DNA of 46,584 nucleotides from Candidatus Peribacteria bacterium. GTDB taxonomy: Bacteria > Patescibacteriota > Gracilibacteria > UBA1369 > UBA12463. The position numbers and the translations under genes were made by a program. A model generated the notes under the pieces. That model was not told the origin of the DNA and ran no database searches. It worked only from the letters and a program-made list of their open reading frames with translations. The DNA is taken from NCBI GenBank assembly GCA_943355055.1, contig CALREA010000005.1, positions 1 through 46,584 on the forward strand, in the 5' to 3' direction. Below are positions 7,694 through 16,583 of the stretch, piece by piece (the stretch's first letter is position 1; each line of letters begins with the position of its first letter).

Positions 7694-10183
7694 ATGGATA
7701 AAACACAAACACAAAACGTAGTGCTTGAGCGTTCGTGGCTCTATAGGCTCATCCGACTTCATCCGAACGAGGTGAGTCGAACCTTCATGGTCTGGATTAT
7801 TCGATTATTATACCGTTTTGTATTCGTGGTGAGCTGGACCTTGATCGTCGCCCACGTGGCGAGTACCTATCACAGCGAAATTGCTTTGCCGGTGCTGTTC
7901 TTGATTCATGCATTTCTTGTATTGCTCGGCAGCGTACTTTCATTTTTCCTCTTTACCCGGCTTCCTCTTGAGAATATTTTCCTCTATTCATTGATTGCCG
8001 GAGTTTCTGTTCTCTTCGGTTGTCAGCTTTTTGTCTTTGATGAGACGATTAAAATCGGCATTCTTCTTTTCGTAGAGTCGTTTATTCTCGTTCAACTTTC
8101 TATCAATATTGAGACATTTACGGAGCGATTTTTTACGCCATTCGAAAGTGCTCGTACGTTTCCTATTGCTGAGTCCGGCGACACTATTGCGACGTTGCTG
8201 GCAGGTGCCTTCCTCTACTTCAATGCTTCTCAACTTACCATGACCCGTGTTTTGTGGGTTGTAGTAGCGGTTCTTTCACTTATGATTCCGTTCTTTCTTC
8301 ATTATCATTCTTTTTTGCGTTCGAATCCCGGACTGTGTTTATTCCGAAAGCAGTTCATTGGCGGGGAGCATGAGGAGTTCCAACCGTCGTATGTAGCAAA
8401 AATTATTGCTCGTCATCCTTACATCGTTACGCTGATTGGAGTGGTTTTGGCACAGTGGTTTTTCTCGGTGGTGCTGGAGTATCTCTTCACCTATTCTGTC
8501 TCAATGCAATATGTCGGTGAACATGCCGAACTGATTCCTGCGACTGCCGGGGCGGTTGAAAATTTGCTGATTGAGGAGTTTGGCGCATTGCAAATTTTGT
8601 TTGCTTCTGCTGCCCTTGTCTCGCATTTTTTCTTGGCGGGAAGATTTATTTCCACTCTTGGAGTCATAGGAAGTATTTTCCTTCATCCACTTGTGTCACT
8701 TCTGAGCTTAGCAGGAATGATTACCCATTTTGGACCACTCACCACCATTGTGGCACGCGCTAATTCTGAGGTTACAGGTGTAGTATATCGTAATTCCTAT
8801 CAGTCTACTTATTACGTGTTTGACGAGATGGAAAGTCAATATACTCGTATCTTTATGGATGGAATTATTCGTCCCCTGGGAGCGATGCTAGGTACGTCAT
8901 TTCTCGTTCTTTCCTACTTTTTCGTTCCCCACGGTTCTTATTTAACATTTGTCCTGACAGGACTTTTTGTCGTTCTCTTGTTTTTTGCTCTATCGGCGTT
9001 GACATTGCAGAAGCAATACAATCGATTAATAGTTCATCAGCTCAAGAAATCCGATACTCATCTTGACCAGAAGTTAAATTTGATTGATGTGCTTTCGCGA
9101 ACAGAATATGCGCAGAAGACGTTGCTATTTGATGGTATTTTCCACGATTCTCGTGAATCTCCATTGATTCAGGTGAAAATGATGGAAATTTTTGCCCGAG
9201 AATTAAGTCATTTTCCTGACATCATCCAGTGTTTACGTCATCCGGACCCTGCCGTTCGCTTTGCTAGCGTATCCGCGTTGCAGCAGTTTTTTGATGCCAA
9301 GTATTTTGAGATTAATTTGTTGTCTCATCGAACCGTGATTAGTGAGTTAATGTATTGTTCGGTTCATGAGACCGATCGAAAAATTAGACTGCTCATGCTT
9401 CTACTTTTGGCTCGCTTCAAAGAAAAAGAAGTTTTGGATTTCCTCCTGGAGCATCTTCAAAATGATCAGGGAGATTATCTCAGCACTATCATTATGGCGT
9501 GCGATGTGTTTGATGATCCCTCTTTCCATCCTCTGATAAAAGGCTTTTTGTCATCCAATGATCCGCGAGTATGGGCGCATGCAGCTCTTATTCTTTCTCG
9601 TTTTGATGAGTATCGTGATGCTGTTCGAACCTTACTTCATACAAAAATGAATGACCATTCACGTCCTACGAGAGTTGCCGTGGCTTTTGTTCTTGCGCAG
9701 ATGTTCGATGTTTCTTATACATCTTATTTTAGAGATCGTCTCGAAAAATCTGATGATATGTTGGAGAAGGTTTTTTTATCATTCGGATTGGTTTCTGTCG
9801 GTGAAGATACATCGATCACGATATTTTCCAATCATCTTTTTAATTTAGATGCAGGTAGTTTAGACGATACCTCCCGTTATCTGTCGTTGATACCGGGTTT
9901 TATGGATTTACTCCCTCCGACAAATCGATATGTGGTTGAGAGATATTTGCAGCAGCATGCCATTCATACGTTACATGCTCTCTTGCAAACGATTGAGCAT
10001 GGTTCTCTTGACCATTTGCAACTGTCAGAATTGAAGAAATTACGGAATATGTATGGTATCCTGAACGCGACCGAAGAAATATACAAGATTGATCTTGTTA
10101 TACGTTCTCATGATCCGTCATTTCGTCCTGAGTCTCGATTTTTCGGTAAGGTACCATTGCTACTTTCTTCTTACTTATCGTAA
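7694..10183 (+). CDS. Nucleotide-transporter-like membrane domain fused to HEAT-like repeats
   Basis: 829-residue fusion protein. Residues to about 435 hold some 11-12 hydrophobic helices with an MFS-like layout, most like the ATP/ADP (TLC/NTT) carrier family; the call rests on overall pattern, as no single signature is decisive. From about residue 455 to the end the protein is soluble and alpha-helical, with repeating helix pairs resembling HEAT repeats (HPDPAVRFASVSALQQF, SNDPRVWAHAALILSRF, HSRPTRVAVAFVLAQMF). TLC carriers with HEAT extensions are known from other bacteria. The ATG at 7694 is chosen because it sits 6 nt after a strong -10 box; the longer frame from 7661 would begin inside the promoter. 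The PP2C gene follows after 11 nt, suggesting a joint regulatory or transport unit. Confidence 0.72.
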   Translation: MDKTQTQNVVLERSWLYRLIRLHPNEVSRTFMVWIIRLLYRFVFVVSWTLIVAHVASTYHSEIALPVLFLIHAFLVLLGSVLSFFLFTRLPLENIFLYSLIAGVSVLFGCQLFVFDETIKIGILLFVESFILVQLSINIETFTERFFTPFESARTFPIAESGDTIATLLAGAFLYFNASQLTMTRVLWVVVAVLSLMIPFFLHYHSFLRSNPGLCLFRKQFIGGEHEEFQPSYVAKIIARHPYIVTLIGVVLAQWFFSVVLEYLFTYSVSMQYVGEHAELIPATAGAVENLLIEEFGALQILFASAALVSHFFLAGRFISTLGVIGSIFLHPLVSLLSLAGMITHFGPLTTIVARANSEVTGVVYRNSYQSTYYVFDEMESQYTRIFMDGIIRPLGAMLGTSFLVLSYFFVPHGSYLTFVLTGLFVVLLFFALSALTLQKQYNRLIVHQLKKSDTHLDQKLNLIDVLSRTEYAQKTLLFDGIFHDSRESPLIQVKMMEIFARELSHFPDIIQCLRHPDPAVRFASVSALQQFFDAKYFEINLLSHRTVISELMYCSVHETDRKIRLLMLLLLARFKEKEVLDFLLEHLQNDQGDYLSTIIMACDVFDDPSFHPLIKGFLSSNDPRVWAHAALILSRFDEYRDAVRTLLHTKMNDHSRPTRVAVAFVLAQMFDVSYTSYFRDRLEKSDDMLEKVFLSFGLVSVGEDTSITIFSNHLFNLDAGSLDDTSRYLSLIPGFMDLLPPTNRYVVERYLQQHAIHTLHALLQTIEHGSLDHLQLSELKKLRNMYGILNATEEIYKIDLVIRSHDPSFRPESRFFGKVPLLLSSYLS

Positions 10184-10194
10184 TATTCATTTGT

Positions 10195-11292
10195 ATGAAT
10201 TTTCTCCGACGTAGTTTTACCGTTAAAATCTTATCTATCCTCCTGGGCATAGTCGTTGTATTGTCAGCGACACTGTATATCTTTGGAAGATACTACGGCT
10301 TGTCTTTTGTTCCTTTGGAGTTTGTTTATTACGGATTAATTGCTTTATTCATATTAGTGGCTTTTGTGTTTTGGTACAGTGTTTCCAGACCTTTGAAGGG
10401 TATTATCATGCAGATGCAAGCACTTCTTACCGGAAGAGAGTATAAGAAATTCTTCACGGATCGCGTAGATGAAGTTGGAATTATGGCGCATTTTTTCAAT
10501 GAAATTACCAGAAGTATGAATCGTTTTTCTGGTGATATCGCCGAGGGCAAAAGAATGGCGGGTGATTTGAAAATTGCGAGTGGTTTACAACATGATATTC
10601 TCCCGAGAACAGCGCCACAGATTCCCGGGTTGGTTGTTGCTATCAAGTCTCAGTCGGCCGCCGAGGTTGGAGGTGATAGTTTCGGTTTCATTCCTGTGAA
10701 GGATGCCCATTATTTGTATATTGGCGATGCGGCTGGTGACAGTGTCGCCGCGGGAATTTTGATGACTATTGTTAGCACTCTTGTTTCTGCGTATAGCGAG
10801 ATTGCTCAATCTCTCAAGGAAATGGTCTATCACATAAATCGACAGCTCAAGTTACGCATTCATTCCACGCTCTATATGACCATGACCCTCTTGAAGTGGA
10901 ATCCTCTAGGAAAAAATATGACGTTTGTCGGAGCGGGTCATGAATTTATCCTGACGTATAGTATGAAAACCGGACGTTGTGAGGCGACACCTTCCGGGGG
11001 TATTGCGTTGGGGATGGTTCCTGATAATTCAACGTTGATCAAGGAGCAGACACTTATTTTTGAGAATAGGGATATTATCATTCTTTATACCGATGGGGTG
11101 ATCAGATCCAAAAATACGTCCGGTGAGGAGTTCGGTCTCAAGCGGCTCGAGGAGGCTATTGCCAAGTATGCTTCACAATATGGACCGGTTCCGACACTTG
11201 ATAAAATCATGGCTGATATTAGCTCATTTATGGCTAGTACTAGTCAGCTGGATGATATGACGCTGATAGCGATTCAGAGGGTTGATGCCTAA
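10195..11292 (+). CDS. Membrane HAMP-PP2C (SpoIIE/RsbU-type) phosphatase
   Basis: 365 residues. Two transmembrane helices (about 8-28 and 40-62) are followed by a HAMP-like linker (SVSRPLKGIIMQMQALLTG, DEVGIMAHFFNEI) and a SpoIIE-type PP2C serine phosphatase domain (about 122-362). The metal-binding acidic motifs are present: GGDSFGF, GDAAGDSVAAGILM, ILYTDGV and SQLDDMTLI. Such enzymes dephosphorylate anti-anti-sigma factors or other partners in response to membrane signals; no partner is encoded nearby. There is little outside the membrane between the helices, so the signal may be sensed in the membrane or through the transporter-HEAT protein encoded 11 nt upstream. Confidence 0.88.
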   Translation: MNFLRRSFTVKILSILLGIVVVLSATLYIFGRYYGLSFVPLEFVYYGLIALFILVAFVFWYSVSRPLKGIIMQMQALLTGREYKKFFTDRVDEVGIMAHFFNEITRSMNRFSGDIAEGKRMAGDLKIASGLQHDILPRTAPQIPGLVVAIKSQSAAEVGGDSFGFIPVKDAHYLYIGDAAGDSVAAGILMTIVSTLVSAYSEIAQSLKEMVYHINRQLKLRIHSTLYMTMTLLKWNPLGKNMTFVGAGHEFILTYSMKTGRCEATPSGGIALGMVPDNSTLIKEQTLIFENRDIIILYTDGVIRSKNTSGEEFGLKRLEEAIAKYASQYGPVPTLDKIMADISSFMASTSQLDDMTLIAIQRVDA

Positions 11293-11310
11293 AGCTCTTT
11301 GCTGTAGGAT
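11282..11310 (+). promoter_or_regulatory. Leaderless-type promoter for queA
   Basis: TTGATG (11282-11287), 17-nt spacer, TAGGAT (11305-11310), then 6 nt to the queA ATG at 11317. The -35 lies inside the 3' end of the phosphatase gene. The geometry is identical to the promoter at 7659. Confidence 0.6.
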
Positions 11311-11316
11311 TTCGCC

Positions 11317-12342
11317 ATGAATTTGAGTGATTTTGATTATGTGCTGCCCCGTGAGCTGATTGCTCAAGTGCCTCTCGAGCCAAGAGATATGTCACGTATG
11401 ATGGTGCTGGATCGTGCGAGCGGGACGTTATCACACCATCATTTTTCCGATCTCCCGAAGTTTTTGACAATGAATGATGTGTTGGTTTTTAACCAGTCAA
11501 AGGTAATTCCGGCTCGTATTACGTTTGTATTTGAGGGAAAAGAGTGTGAATTATTTTTTTTACGCGTGTCCGATGAAAATGAATGGGAAGTGATGGTTCG
11601 ACCCGGGAAACTTTTTCGTGAGAGTTGTAAGGTAGCGATTAATAATGAAGTATCCGTGGAGGTTTTGCGCGTGATGTCGGAGGCGGAACATGGTCATCGA
11701 ATTGTGAGGGTGAGCGATGTGCTGAAGCGCGATACGTTCGATCTCCTGGATGATATCGGTACGATTCCCCTTCCGCCGTATATTGAGACTCAGGAGGGCG
11801 CAGGTCAGTATCAGACGGTATATGCGTCCGTTCCCGGAAGTGTAGCCGCGCCTACGGCGGGTTTTCATTTTACGCAGCGATTGCTGGATGAGATTACTGC
11901 CATGGGGGTTAAGTGTGAATATGTAACGCTCCACGTAGGCGCGGGTACGTTCCTCCCTGTTATGGTTGAGAAAATTACTGATCACGTGATGCATCATGAG
12001 TATTACTCGATTGAGCCTGAGGTTGTGGCTCGACTCATCGAGGCGAAAAAGAATGGAAAGAGAATTATCGCGGTTGGGACGACGGCGTGTAGGGCGCTGG
12101 AGAGTTGTTTCAGGGATTTTGAGAATCCACTTTTGGAGAGTTCAACTAATTTGTTTATCTACCCAGGGTATGAGTTTACCTTTATTGATAGTTTGATTAC
12201 GAATTTTCATCTACCGAAGAGTACGTTACTCATGTTGGTTTCTACGTTAGCCGGTCAGGATGTTATAAAAAAAGCGTATCAGGCAGCGGTTTGTGAAAAA
12301 TACCGATTTTTTAGTTTCGGAGATGGGATGTTTATCATGTAA
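11317..12342 (+). CDS. queA: QueA, S-adenosylmethionine:tRNA ribosyltransferase-isomerase
   Basis: 341 residues of normal length. QueA transfers and isomerises the ribose of SAM to preQ1 at tRNA position 34, making epoxyqueuosine. Recognised from the start DFDYVLPRELIAQVPLEPRD, the block VLVFNQSKVIPARI, the central PTAGFHFTQRLLDEI with LHVGAGTFLPV, and the C-terminal NFHLPKSTLLMLVSTLAG. It lies 24 nt downstream of the phosphatase gene but has its own promoter-like sequence. No other queuosine gene is visible in the window. Confidence 0.97.
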   Translation: MNLSDFDYVLPRELIAQVPLEPRDMSRMMVLDRASGTLSHHHFSDLPKFLTMNDVLVFNQSKVIPARITFVFEGKECELFFLRVSDENEWEVMVRPGKLFRESCKVAINNEVSVEVLRVMSEAEHGHRIVRVSDVLKRDTFDLLDDIGTIPLPPYIETQEGAGQYQTVYASVPGSVAAPTAGFHFTQRLLDEITAMGVKCEYVTLHVGAGTFLPVMVEKITDHVMHHEYYSIEPEVVARLIEAKKNGKRIIAVGTTACRALESCFRDFENPLLESSTNLFIYPGYEFTFIDSLITNFHLPKSTLLMLVSTLAGQDVIKKAYQAAVCEKYRFFSFGDGMFIM

Positions 12343-12381
12343 TGTCGTTGACGTATTTTTGTCTTGTTATTTAATCAAGTT

Positions 12382-12401
12382 ATTTCGCCGGCGAAATTTT
12401 T
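12382..12401 (+). terminator. Possible intrinsic terminator after queA
   Basis: Perfect 16-bp palindrome ATTTCGCCGGCGAAAT (stem ATTTCG/CGAAAT with a CCGG loop) merging into a run of five T. It sits 40 nt after the queA stop. The remaining gap to 12531 holds further weak inverted repeats but no gene. Confidence 0.55.
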
Positions 12402-12531
12402 AGCTTTGAATATGGCTTATTTTTGCCAGAAACGCTATTTCAACCTTGAATTTTAAAAAGTAAAGGTTCCGCGGAGCTCAAAACCTGTGGTTTTTTGATT
12501 GTGACAGTGGATTAAAGCTGGGAAATGAGGT

Positions 12532-12537
12532 ATAATA
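12532..12537 (+). promoter_or_regulatory. -10 box for surface-protein gene
   Basis: Consensus TATAAT 34 nt before the ATG at 12572; no good -35 at the usual spacing. The leader of about 29 nt carries a GAGAAG / CTTCTC inverted repeat and no Shine-Dalgarno sequence. Confidence 0.5.
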
Positions 12538-12571
12538 GTGAGAAGACAAAAATATCACTTAGAGCTTCTCT

Positions 12572-14722
12572 ATGTACTCATTTGTTCCCCCATCTCCTCC
12601 ATTACGCTCATCATCGGAGTTTCACCTTACTCGGTATATTATTCTTCCAGTGATTGCTGCTGTCATCGCGGTTGTGTTTTTTTCCGCGTCAGCCGTAACG
12701 AGACATCCAGCGCTTCGCGTGACAGGTACGGTCGCCGGGTATGGGACTACGTTGCAACTTGATGGATTGAATCAATTTGAGCAAGTCTCTTTGTCGATTA
12801 GTAACCCAAAAGATGTTACGTTCCAACTCTCCGCGCGCGCTGATAGCAAGGGAAATGTATCTTACACCGTTGATGATATGTATACGAGAGTGTCAGGTAG
12901 TTATGATGTTCAGGTTTTTTCGAGAGAAAATAATGCGCTGATTGCAACCGGTTCATTTACCGTGAGTTCAGATTTGAGTTCACCTGATCATTCAGGAGTT
13001 GTTCTTTCGAAGGATGTGGTGAATGTGGGATCTTATGATTTTTCCGTACTTAATATCAAATTAACGGATGTGATGAATAATCCCGTTCCACATCACTTCA
13101 TGAGCGTAGTGTCGAATCGTGAATCAGATGTTATTAAGCCACTCAAGGCAGGTATTACCCACACAGATGCCAATGGAATGGTTGCATTCGCGGTTACATC
13201 TCCGCTGGCGGGACAGTCGGTATATGTTGTGTATGACATGACAGCGCAGAAAATCGTAAGTGATTCCGTTCATGTAATGTATGTTGGATCAAATGCTATT
13301 GCCTCGCTTCCTGTCTCCGTGAAGCCATCGTACCTCTCTGCAAGTGTTCTCGGTGGTATCGGTGGTGATTATGTTGCCGCGAGTACTTTGGAAGCCGGTC
13401 CCGCAGAGAGTTTTAAGTTCGAGGATATGCCAGCCAGTATCAAAACAAACGCGCCCGTGGATTTCACAGTTACGGCTTATGACGTGAATCAGAAGCTTGC
13501 CGTGGGGTATCTTGGAACGGTTCATTTTCAGACCGTTAGCAAGAACGCTGTTTTCGCGAGTCTTCCCAAGGATTATACCTTCACGCCGGAGGATCTTGGT
13601 AAACATGTCTTCCCTCTTGCGATGCAGTTTCAACAGGAAGGAACCTATGATATCGAGGTATCCGATATGGTAAAGAAAACAGCCGTCGGCCAGATTTCTC
13701 TGGTAGTAAAGGGTGGTTCCGCCGCTGCATCAGTGGATACAAAAATTACTATTACGACACCTTCTTCCGGTTCCTATAGTACCAATACTCAGAATGTCAC
13801 CGGTATGGCTCCCGCCGGTAAGGATGTTAAACTTTATGACGGGCAGGAAGAAATCGGATCAGCCGTTACTAATGTTCAAGGACTCTATTCTTTTACGACA
13901 CAGCCATTGATTGATGGTGAGCATACGCTTTCCGTCTCTGTGCTTGATCAAAACGGGGCGGTACTTGGGAAATCAGACAACGTAAAAATTAAGATTGATA
14001 CCATGCCTCCAAAAGTTGATTCCGTCGTGTTGACTCCGGGATTTGAGGTTACTACCGGTCTTCCCGTGCAGATAGAAATGACTTCTGAGGAAAAATTAAA
14101 GAAAATATTGGTTGATATTAACGGTACGGTTTCGGAACTGTCCGAGGATTTGGAAAAAGCAGGAACCTATCATGGTTCTTTTGCTGCGCCTGATAAGGAC
14201 GGTGATTTTGATATTAAGTTTACGCTCGCCGATGATTTGAACAACGAAAGTGTCATCACTCATGCGACTAAGCTGCATGTGGTTACCTTAGGCCAGATGA
14301 AACCGGTACGACAGTTGAAGGCTGTTGGAGGAGCTTTTAGGACAGATTTGAGCTGGTTGGCGCCTGATGGGGATACCAAATCCATCGATCACTATCGTAT
14401 TTTCTACGGAACGGATGCCAATAATTTGACACAAAAGGTTGACACGGTCGGCAATGTCTTGAGTTGGTATATACCGAATTTGCAGAATGGAACCGCTTAC
14501 TACTTCGGAGTGGTTGCCATGGATAAAAATGGCTATATTGGCGAGCCTGGTACACTTGCGGTTGCTACTCCTCAAGAAAACGGATTGGTCAATGGTGGTT
14601 TACCTGTAGCTGATAGCTACATTTCTACGATGAACATGCGTGGTGAGACCGGACCTGAAATACTTTGGCTTTTCCCTTTGAGTATTGGCATCGGTAGTTT
14701 ATTGCGACGTCGTCGTAAGTAG
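12572..14722 (+). CDS. Large surface protein, Ig-like and FN3 domains, TGPE C-terminal signal
   Basis: 716 residues. An N-terminal hydrophobic segment (about residues 20-43) acts as an uncleaved anchor or signal. A long beta-rich ectodomain follows, with Ig-like modules (for example KIDTMPPKVDSVVLTPGFEV near residue 472) and a fibronectin type III domain (about 576-668, QNGTAYYFGVVAMDKNG). The C-terminus has TGPE, then a hydrophobic stretch, then RRRRK (about 692-716), a tripartite layout like sortase or exosortase-type sorting signals but without a classic LPxTG. Likely cell-surface adhesion or structural protein; the specific role is unknown. It stands alone between queA and the YggT gene. 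Confidence 0.75.
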   Translation: MYSFVPPSPPLRSSSEFHLTRYIILPVIAAVIAVVFFSASAVTRHPALRVTGTVAGYGTTLQLDGLNQFEQVSLSISNPKDVTFQLSARADSKGNVSYTVDDMYTRVSGSYDVQVFSRENNALIATGSFTVSSDLSSPDHSGVVLSKDVVNVGSYDFSVLNIKLTDVMNNPVPHHFMSVVSNRESDVIKPLKAGITHTDANGMVAFAVTSPLAGQSVYVVYDMTAQKIVSDSVHVMYVGSNAIASLPVSVKPSYLSASVLGGIGGDYVAASTLEAGPAESFKFEDMPASIKTNAPVDFTVTAYDVNQKLAVGYLGTVHFQTVSKNAVFASLPKDYTFTPEDLGKHVFPLAMQFQQEGTYDIEVSDMVKKTAVGQISLVVKGGSAAASVDTKITITTPSSGSYSTNTQNVTGMAPAGKDVKLYDGQEEIGSAVTNVQGLYSFTTQPLIDGEHTLSVSVLDQNGAVLGKSDNVKIKIDTMPPKVDSVVLTPGFEVTTGLPVQIEMTSEEKLKKILVDINGTVSELSEDLEKAGTYHGSFAAPDKDGDFDIKFTLADDLNNESVITHATKLHVVTLGQMKPVRQLKAVGGAFRTDLSWLAPDGDTKSIDHYRIFYGTDANNLTQKVDTVGNVLSWYIPNLQNGTAYYFGVVAMDKNGYIGEPGTLAVATPQENGLVNGGLPVADSYISTMNMRGETGPEILWLFPLSIGIGSLLRRRRK

Positions 14723-14747
14723 CCCTAGACCTTTTCTGCTATTTTGG

Positions 14748-14753
14748 TAGAAT
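14748..14753 (+). promoter_or_regulatory. Extended -10 box for the YggT gene
   Basis: TAGAAT preceded by TG plus one base, 9 nt before the ATG at 14763, so the leader would be only 2-3 nt. The -35 is weak (TAGACC at 14726). Confidence 0.45.
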
Positions 14754-14762
14754 GGGTAAAGT

Positions 14763-15059
14763 ATGGCTCTTATTGGAATTATTGCTATGTTTGTGTTCTT
14801 CCTCCAACGTCTTCTGGACGTTTTACTTTTTGTTGTTTTCGCGAGGGTGATTTTTTCTTGGTTTCCCATGCATAATATTCAACAAAGCCGTATTTATAGT
14901 TTTCTTCATGACGTGACAGAGCCTATGTTTCAATTAGTACAAAAACTTCCTCATCGATTTGGCATGATGGATATTTCCGCTATTTATGTTTTTGTTTTGA
15001 TTGATGTTGTCCGATGGGTTTTGAGTGTTGTTGCCGCTTCTTTTATATCATCATTGTAG
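14763..15059 (+). CDS. YggT family membrane protein
   Basis: 98-residue membrane protein with two main hydrophobic segments, matching YggT: an N-terminal helix, then VIFSWFPMHNIQQSRIYSFLHDVTEPMFQLVQKLPHRF split by the conserved FLxxxTEPxxxxxR-type region, then DISAIYVFVLIDVVRWVL. YggT proteins are linked to cell division and osmotic behaviour in other bacteria; the biochemical role is not settled. It ends 8 nt before the cysS start, so the two are probably cotranscribed. Confidence 0.85.
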   Translation: MALIGIIAMFVFFLQRLLDVLLFVVFARVIFSWFPMHNIQQSRIYSFLHDVTEPMFQLVQKLPHRFGMMDISAIYVFVLIDVVRWVLSVVAASFISSL

Positions 15060-15067
15060 TGCCGTAT

Positions 15068-16447
15068 ATGCTTTTGATTCATACTACCAATCATCGCGAG
15101 AAGGTTGTTTTTAAGCCCTTGGTTGAGGGTGAAGTTTCCATGTATGTATGTGGACCGACGGTGTACGATAAGGGCCATCTGGGTCATGGGAGGAGCGCGG
15201 TGGCGTTCGATATGATTCGGAGATTTTTGATGTATCGAGGGTATAAGGTTCGTTATGTGAGTAATTACACCGATATTGATGATAAAATGATCAATCGGGC
15301 CGCGGAAAGAGGCATCAGTGTTCCTGAGTTGGCGAGTGAAATTATTCCTTTGTATGTGAGGGATTTTGGCGAGTTGCGGGTTTTGCCGGCGGATGTGAAT
15401 CCCAGGGCGACGGAATTTGTGCCGCAGATGATTGAGCTGATTGGCGAGTTGGAGTCTCGTGGATTTACGTATGTGATTTCTGATGGGGTGTATTTTGATG
15501 TTTCGAAGTTTGCTGAGTATGGAGCTCTTTCGGGACAAAATATGGAAGATTTGCAGGCAGGTGCGCGAAAAGAGGTGAATACGGAGAAGCGGAATCATCA
15601 GGATTTTGTGTTGTGGAAGATGGCGAAGGCGGGCGAGCCCGCATGGGCGAGCCCATGGGGTTTGGGTCGTCCAGGCTGGCATATTGAGTGCTCAGCGATG
15701 GTACGAAGTGTTCTCGGCCAACCCATCGATATCCATGGTGGTGGCCTGGACTTAACCTTCCCTCACCATGAGTGCGAAATCGCCCAAAGCGAAGCGGCTT
15801 ACGAAGTGAAGTTTGCGCAGTACTGGATGCATAATGGTTTTGTGAATATCAATAAGGAGAAAATGTCAAAATCACTTCATAACTTCATTACCCTCGAAGA
15901 TGTCTTGAAAATATATGAAGGCCGCGTGATTCGATTTTTGTATCTACAGACGCACTATCGTTCCCCTCTTGATTTCTCTGAAGAGATGCTTGAGCAGAGT
16001 AAAAATGGATTAGCTCGCGTGGATCAATTTATTGCTTTAGTGAAGCATTATACCACCGTTGGTGATTCGAGCGATCTCGCTTCTGTTTTGGAACAGTATC
16101 GTGGAGAATTTATCACCTGTATGGATAATGACTTTGATGTGCCGGGCGCCATCGGCGTGATGTTTTCTTTTATTAATACGTGTCAGGATTTCTTGAGGAA
16201 AAAAGTCTTATCAGTTGAAAATGTGCAGGATATTCTTGGATTTATAGATGAGCTCGATTCTGTTTTTTCTATTTTATCTCGCGAAAAGCTTGATATTCCT
16301 GATGATATTCGCACTTTAGTTGCCGAGCGTGAACAAGTACGAAAAGAACGTAATTTTAAACGTTCTGATGAGATTCGAGATGAGCTGAGGGGGCGTGGAT
16401 TTGAGGTTGAAGATACTCCGGATGGACCGATGGTGAAGAGAATTTAG
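15068..16447 (+). CDS. cysS: Cysteinyl-tRNA synthetase
   Basis: 459-residue class I synthetase charging tRNA-Cys. The zinc and substrate cysteine (Cys28 in MYVCGPTVYD) is followed by the HIGH-type motif HLGH at 37-40. Further hallmarks are GRPGWHIECSAM, LTFPHHECEIAQSEA and the KMSKS loop (INKEKMSKSLHNF, near residue 266). The frame extends upstream to 15014 but overlaps YggT, so the ATG at 15068 is chosen by homology to the usual start. Length is normal. The C-terminal anticodon-binding part ends FEVEDTPDGPMVKRI, as in other CysS proteins. Confidence 0.97.
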   Translation: MLLIHTTNHREKVVFKPLVEGEVSMYVCGPTVYDKGHLGHGRSAVAFDMIRRFLMYRGYKVRYVSNYTDIDDKMINRAAERGISVPELASEIIPLYVRDFGELRVLPADVNPRATEFVPQMIELIGELESRGFTYVISDGVYFDVSKFAEYGALSGQNMEDLQAGARKEVNTEKRNHQDFVLWKMAKAGEPAWASPWGLGRPGWHIECSAMVRSVLGQPIDIHGGGLDLTFPHHECEIAQSEAAYEVKFAQYWMHNGFVNINKEKMSKSLHNFITLEDVLKIYEGRVIRFLYLQTHYRSPLDFSEEMLEQSKNGLARVDQFIALVKHYTTVGDSSDLASVLEQYRGEFITCMDNDFDVPGAIGVMFSFINTCQDFLRKKVLSVENVQDILGFIDELDSVFSILSREKLDIPDDIRTLVAEREQVRKERNFKRSDEIRDELRGRGFEVEDTPDGPMVKRI

Positions 16448-16501
16448 AATTGAAAATAAATCCAAGCTTTCCAAATTTTCCATAAGTTCGCGAAGGTGTT
16501 A

Positions 16502-16554
16502 TGTCTTCAGGACCTCTATCCAAATGTACAGCAAAAAGACATCGAAATCGATAG
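16502..16554. repeat. Two-copy intergenic element with pseudoknot-capable pairing, copy 1
   Basis: Lies between the convergent cysS and murC genes. It shares a block of about 37 nt (TATCCAAATGTRCAGCAAAA onward) with 38786-38849. Pairing 1: TGTCTT (16502-16507) with AAGACA (16536-16541). Pairing 2: CTATC (16516-16520) with GATAG (16550-16554). The two pairings interleave as in an H-type pseudoknot. The strand of function is unknown. Confidence 0.55.
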
Positions 16555-16583
16555 TGATGAAAAATACCGTGATGGCCAAAATG

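Noticed and set aside
12400-12413. 14-mer TTAGCTTTGAATAT repeated at 22820-22833
   Set aside because: AT-rich, no shared context; a match of this length is expected by chance in a window this size.
15633-15660. Repeated GGGCGAGCCC in cysS
   Set aside because: Encodes the conserved PAWxSPWG segment of CysS; ordinary coding sequence, not an inserted repeat.
14984-15682. 232-codon minus-strand frame opposite yggT/cysS
   Set aside because: Low-complexity His/Arg/Ile-rich translation typical of an antisense shadow.
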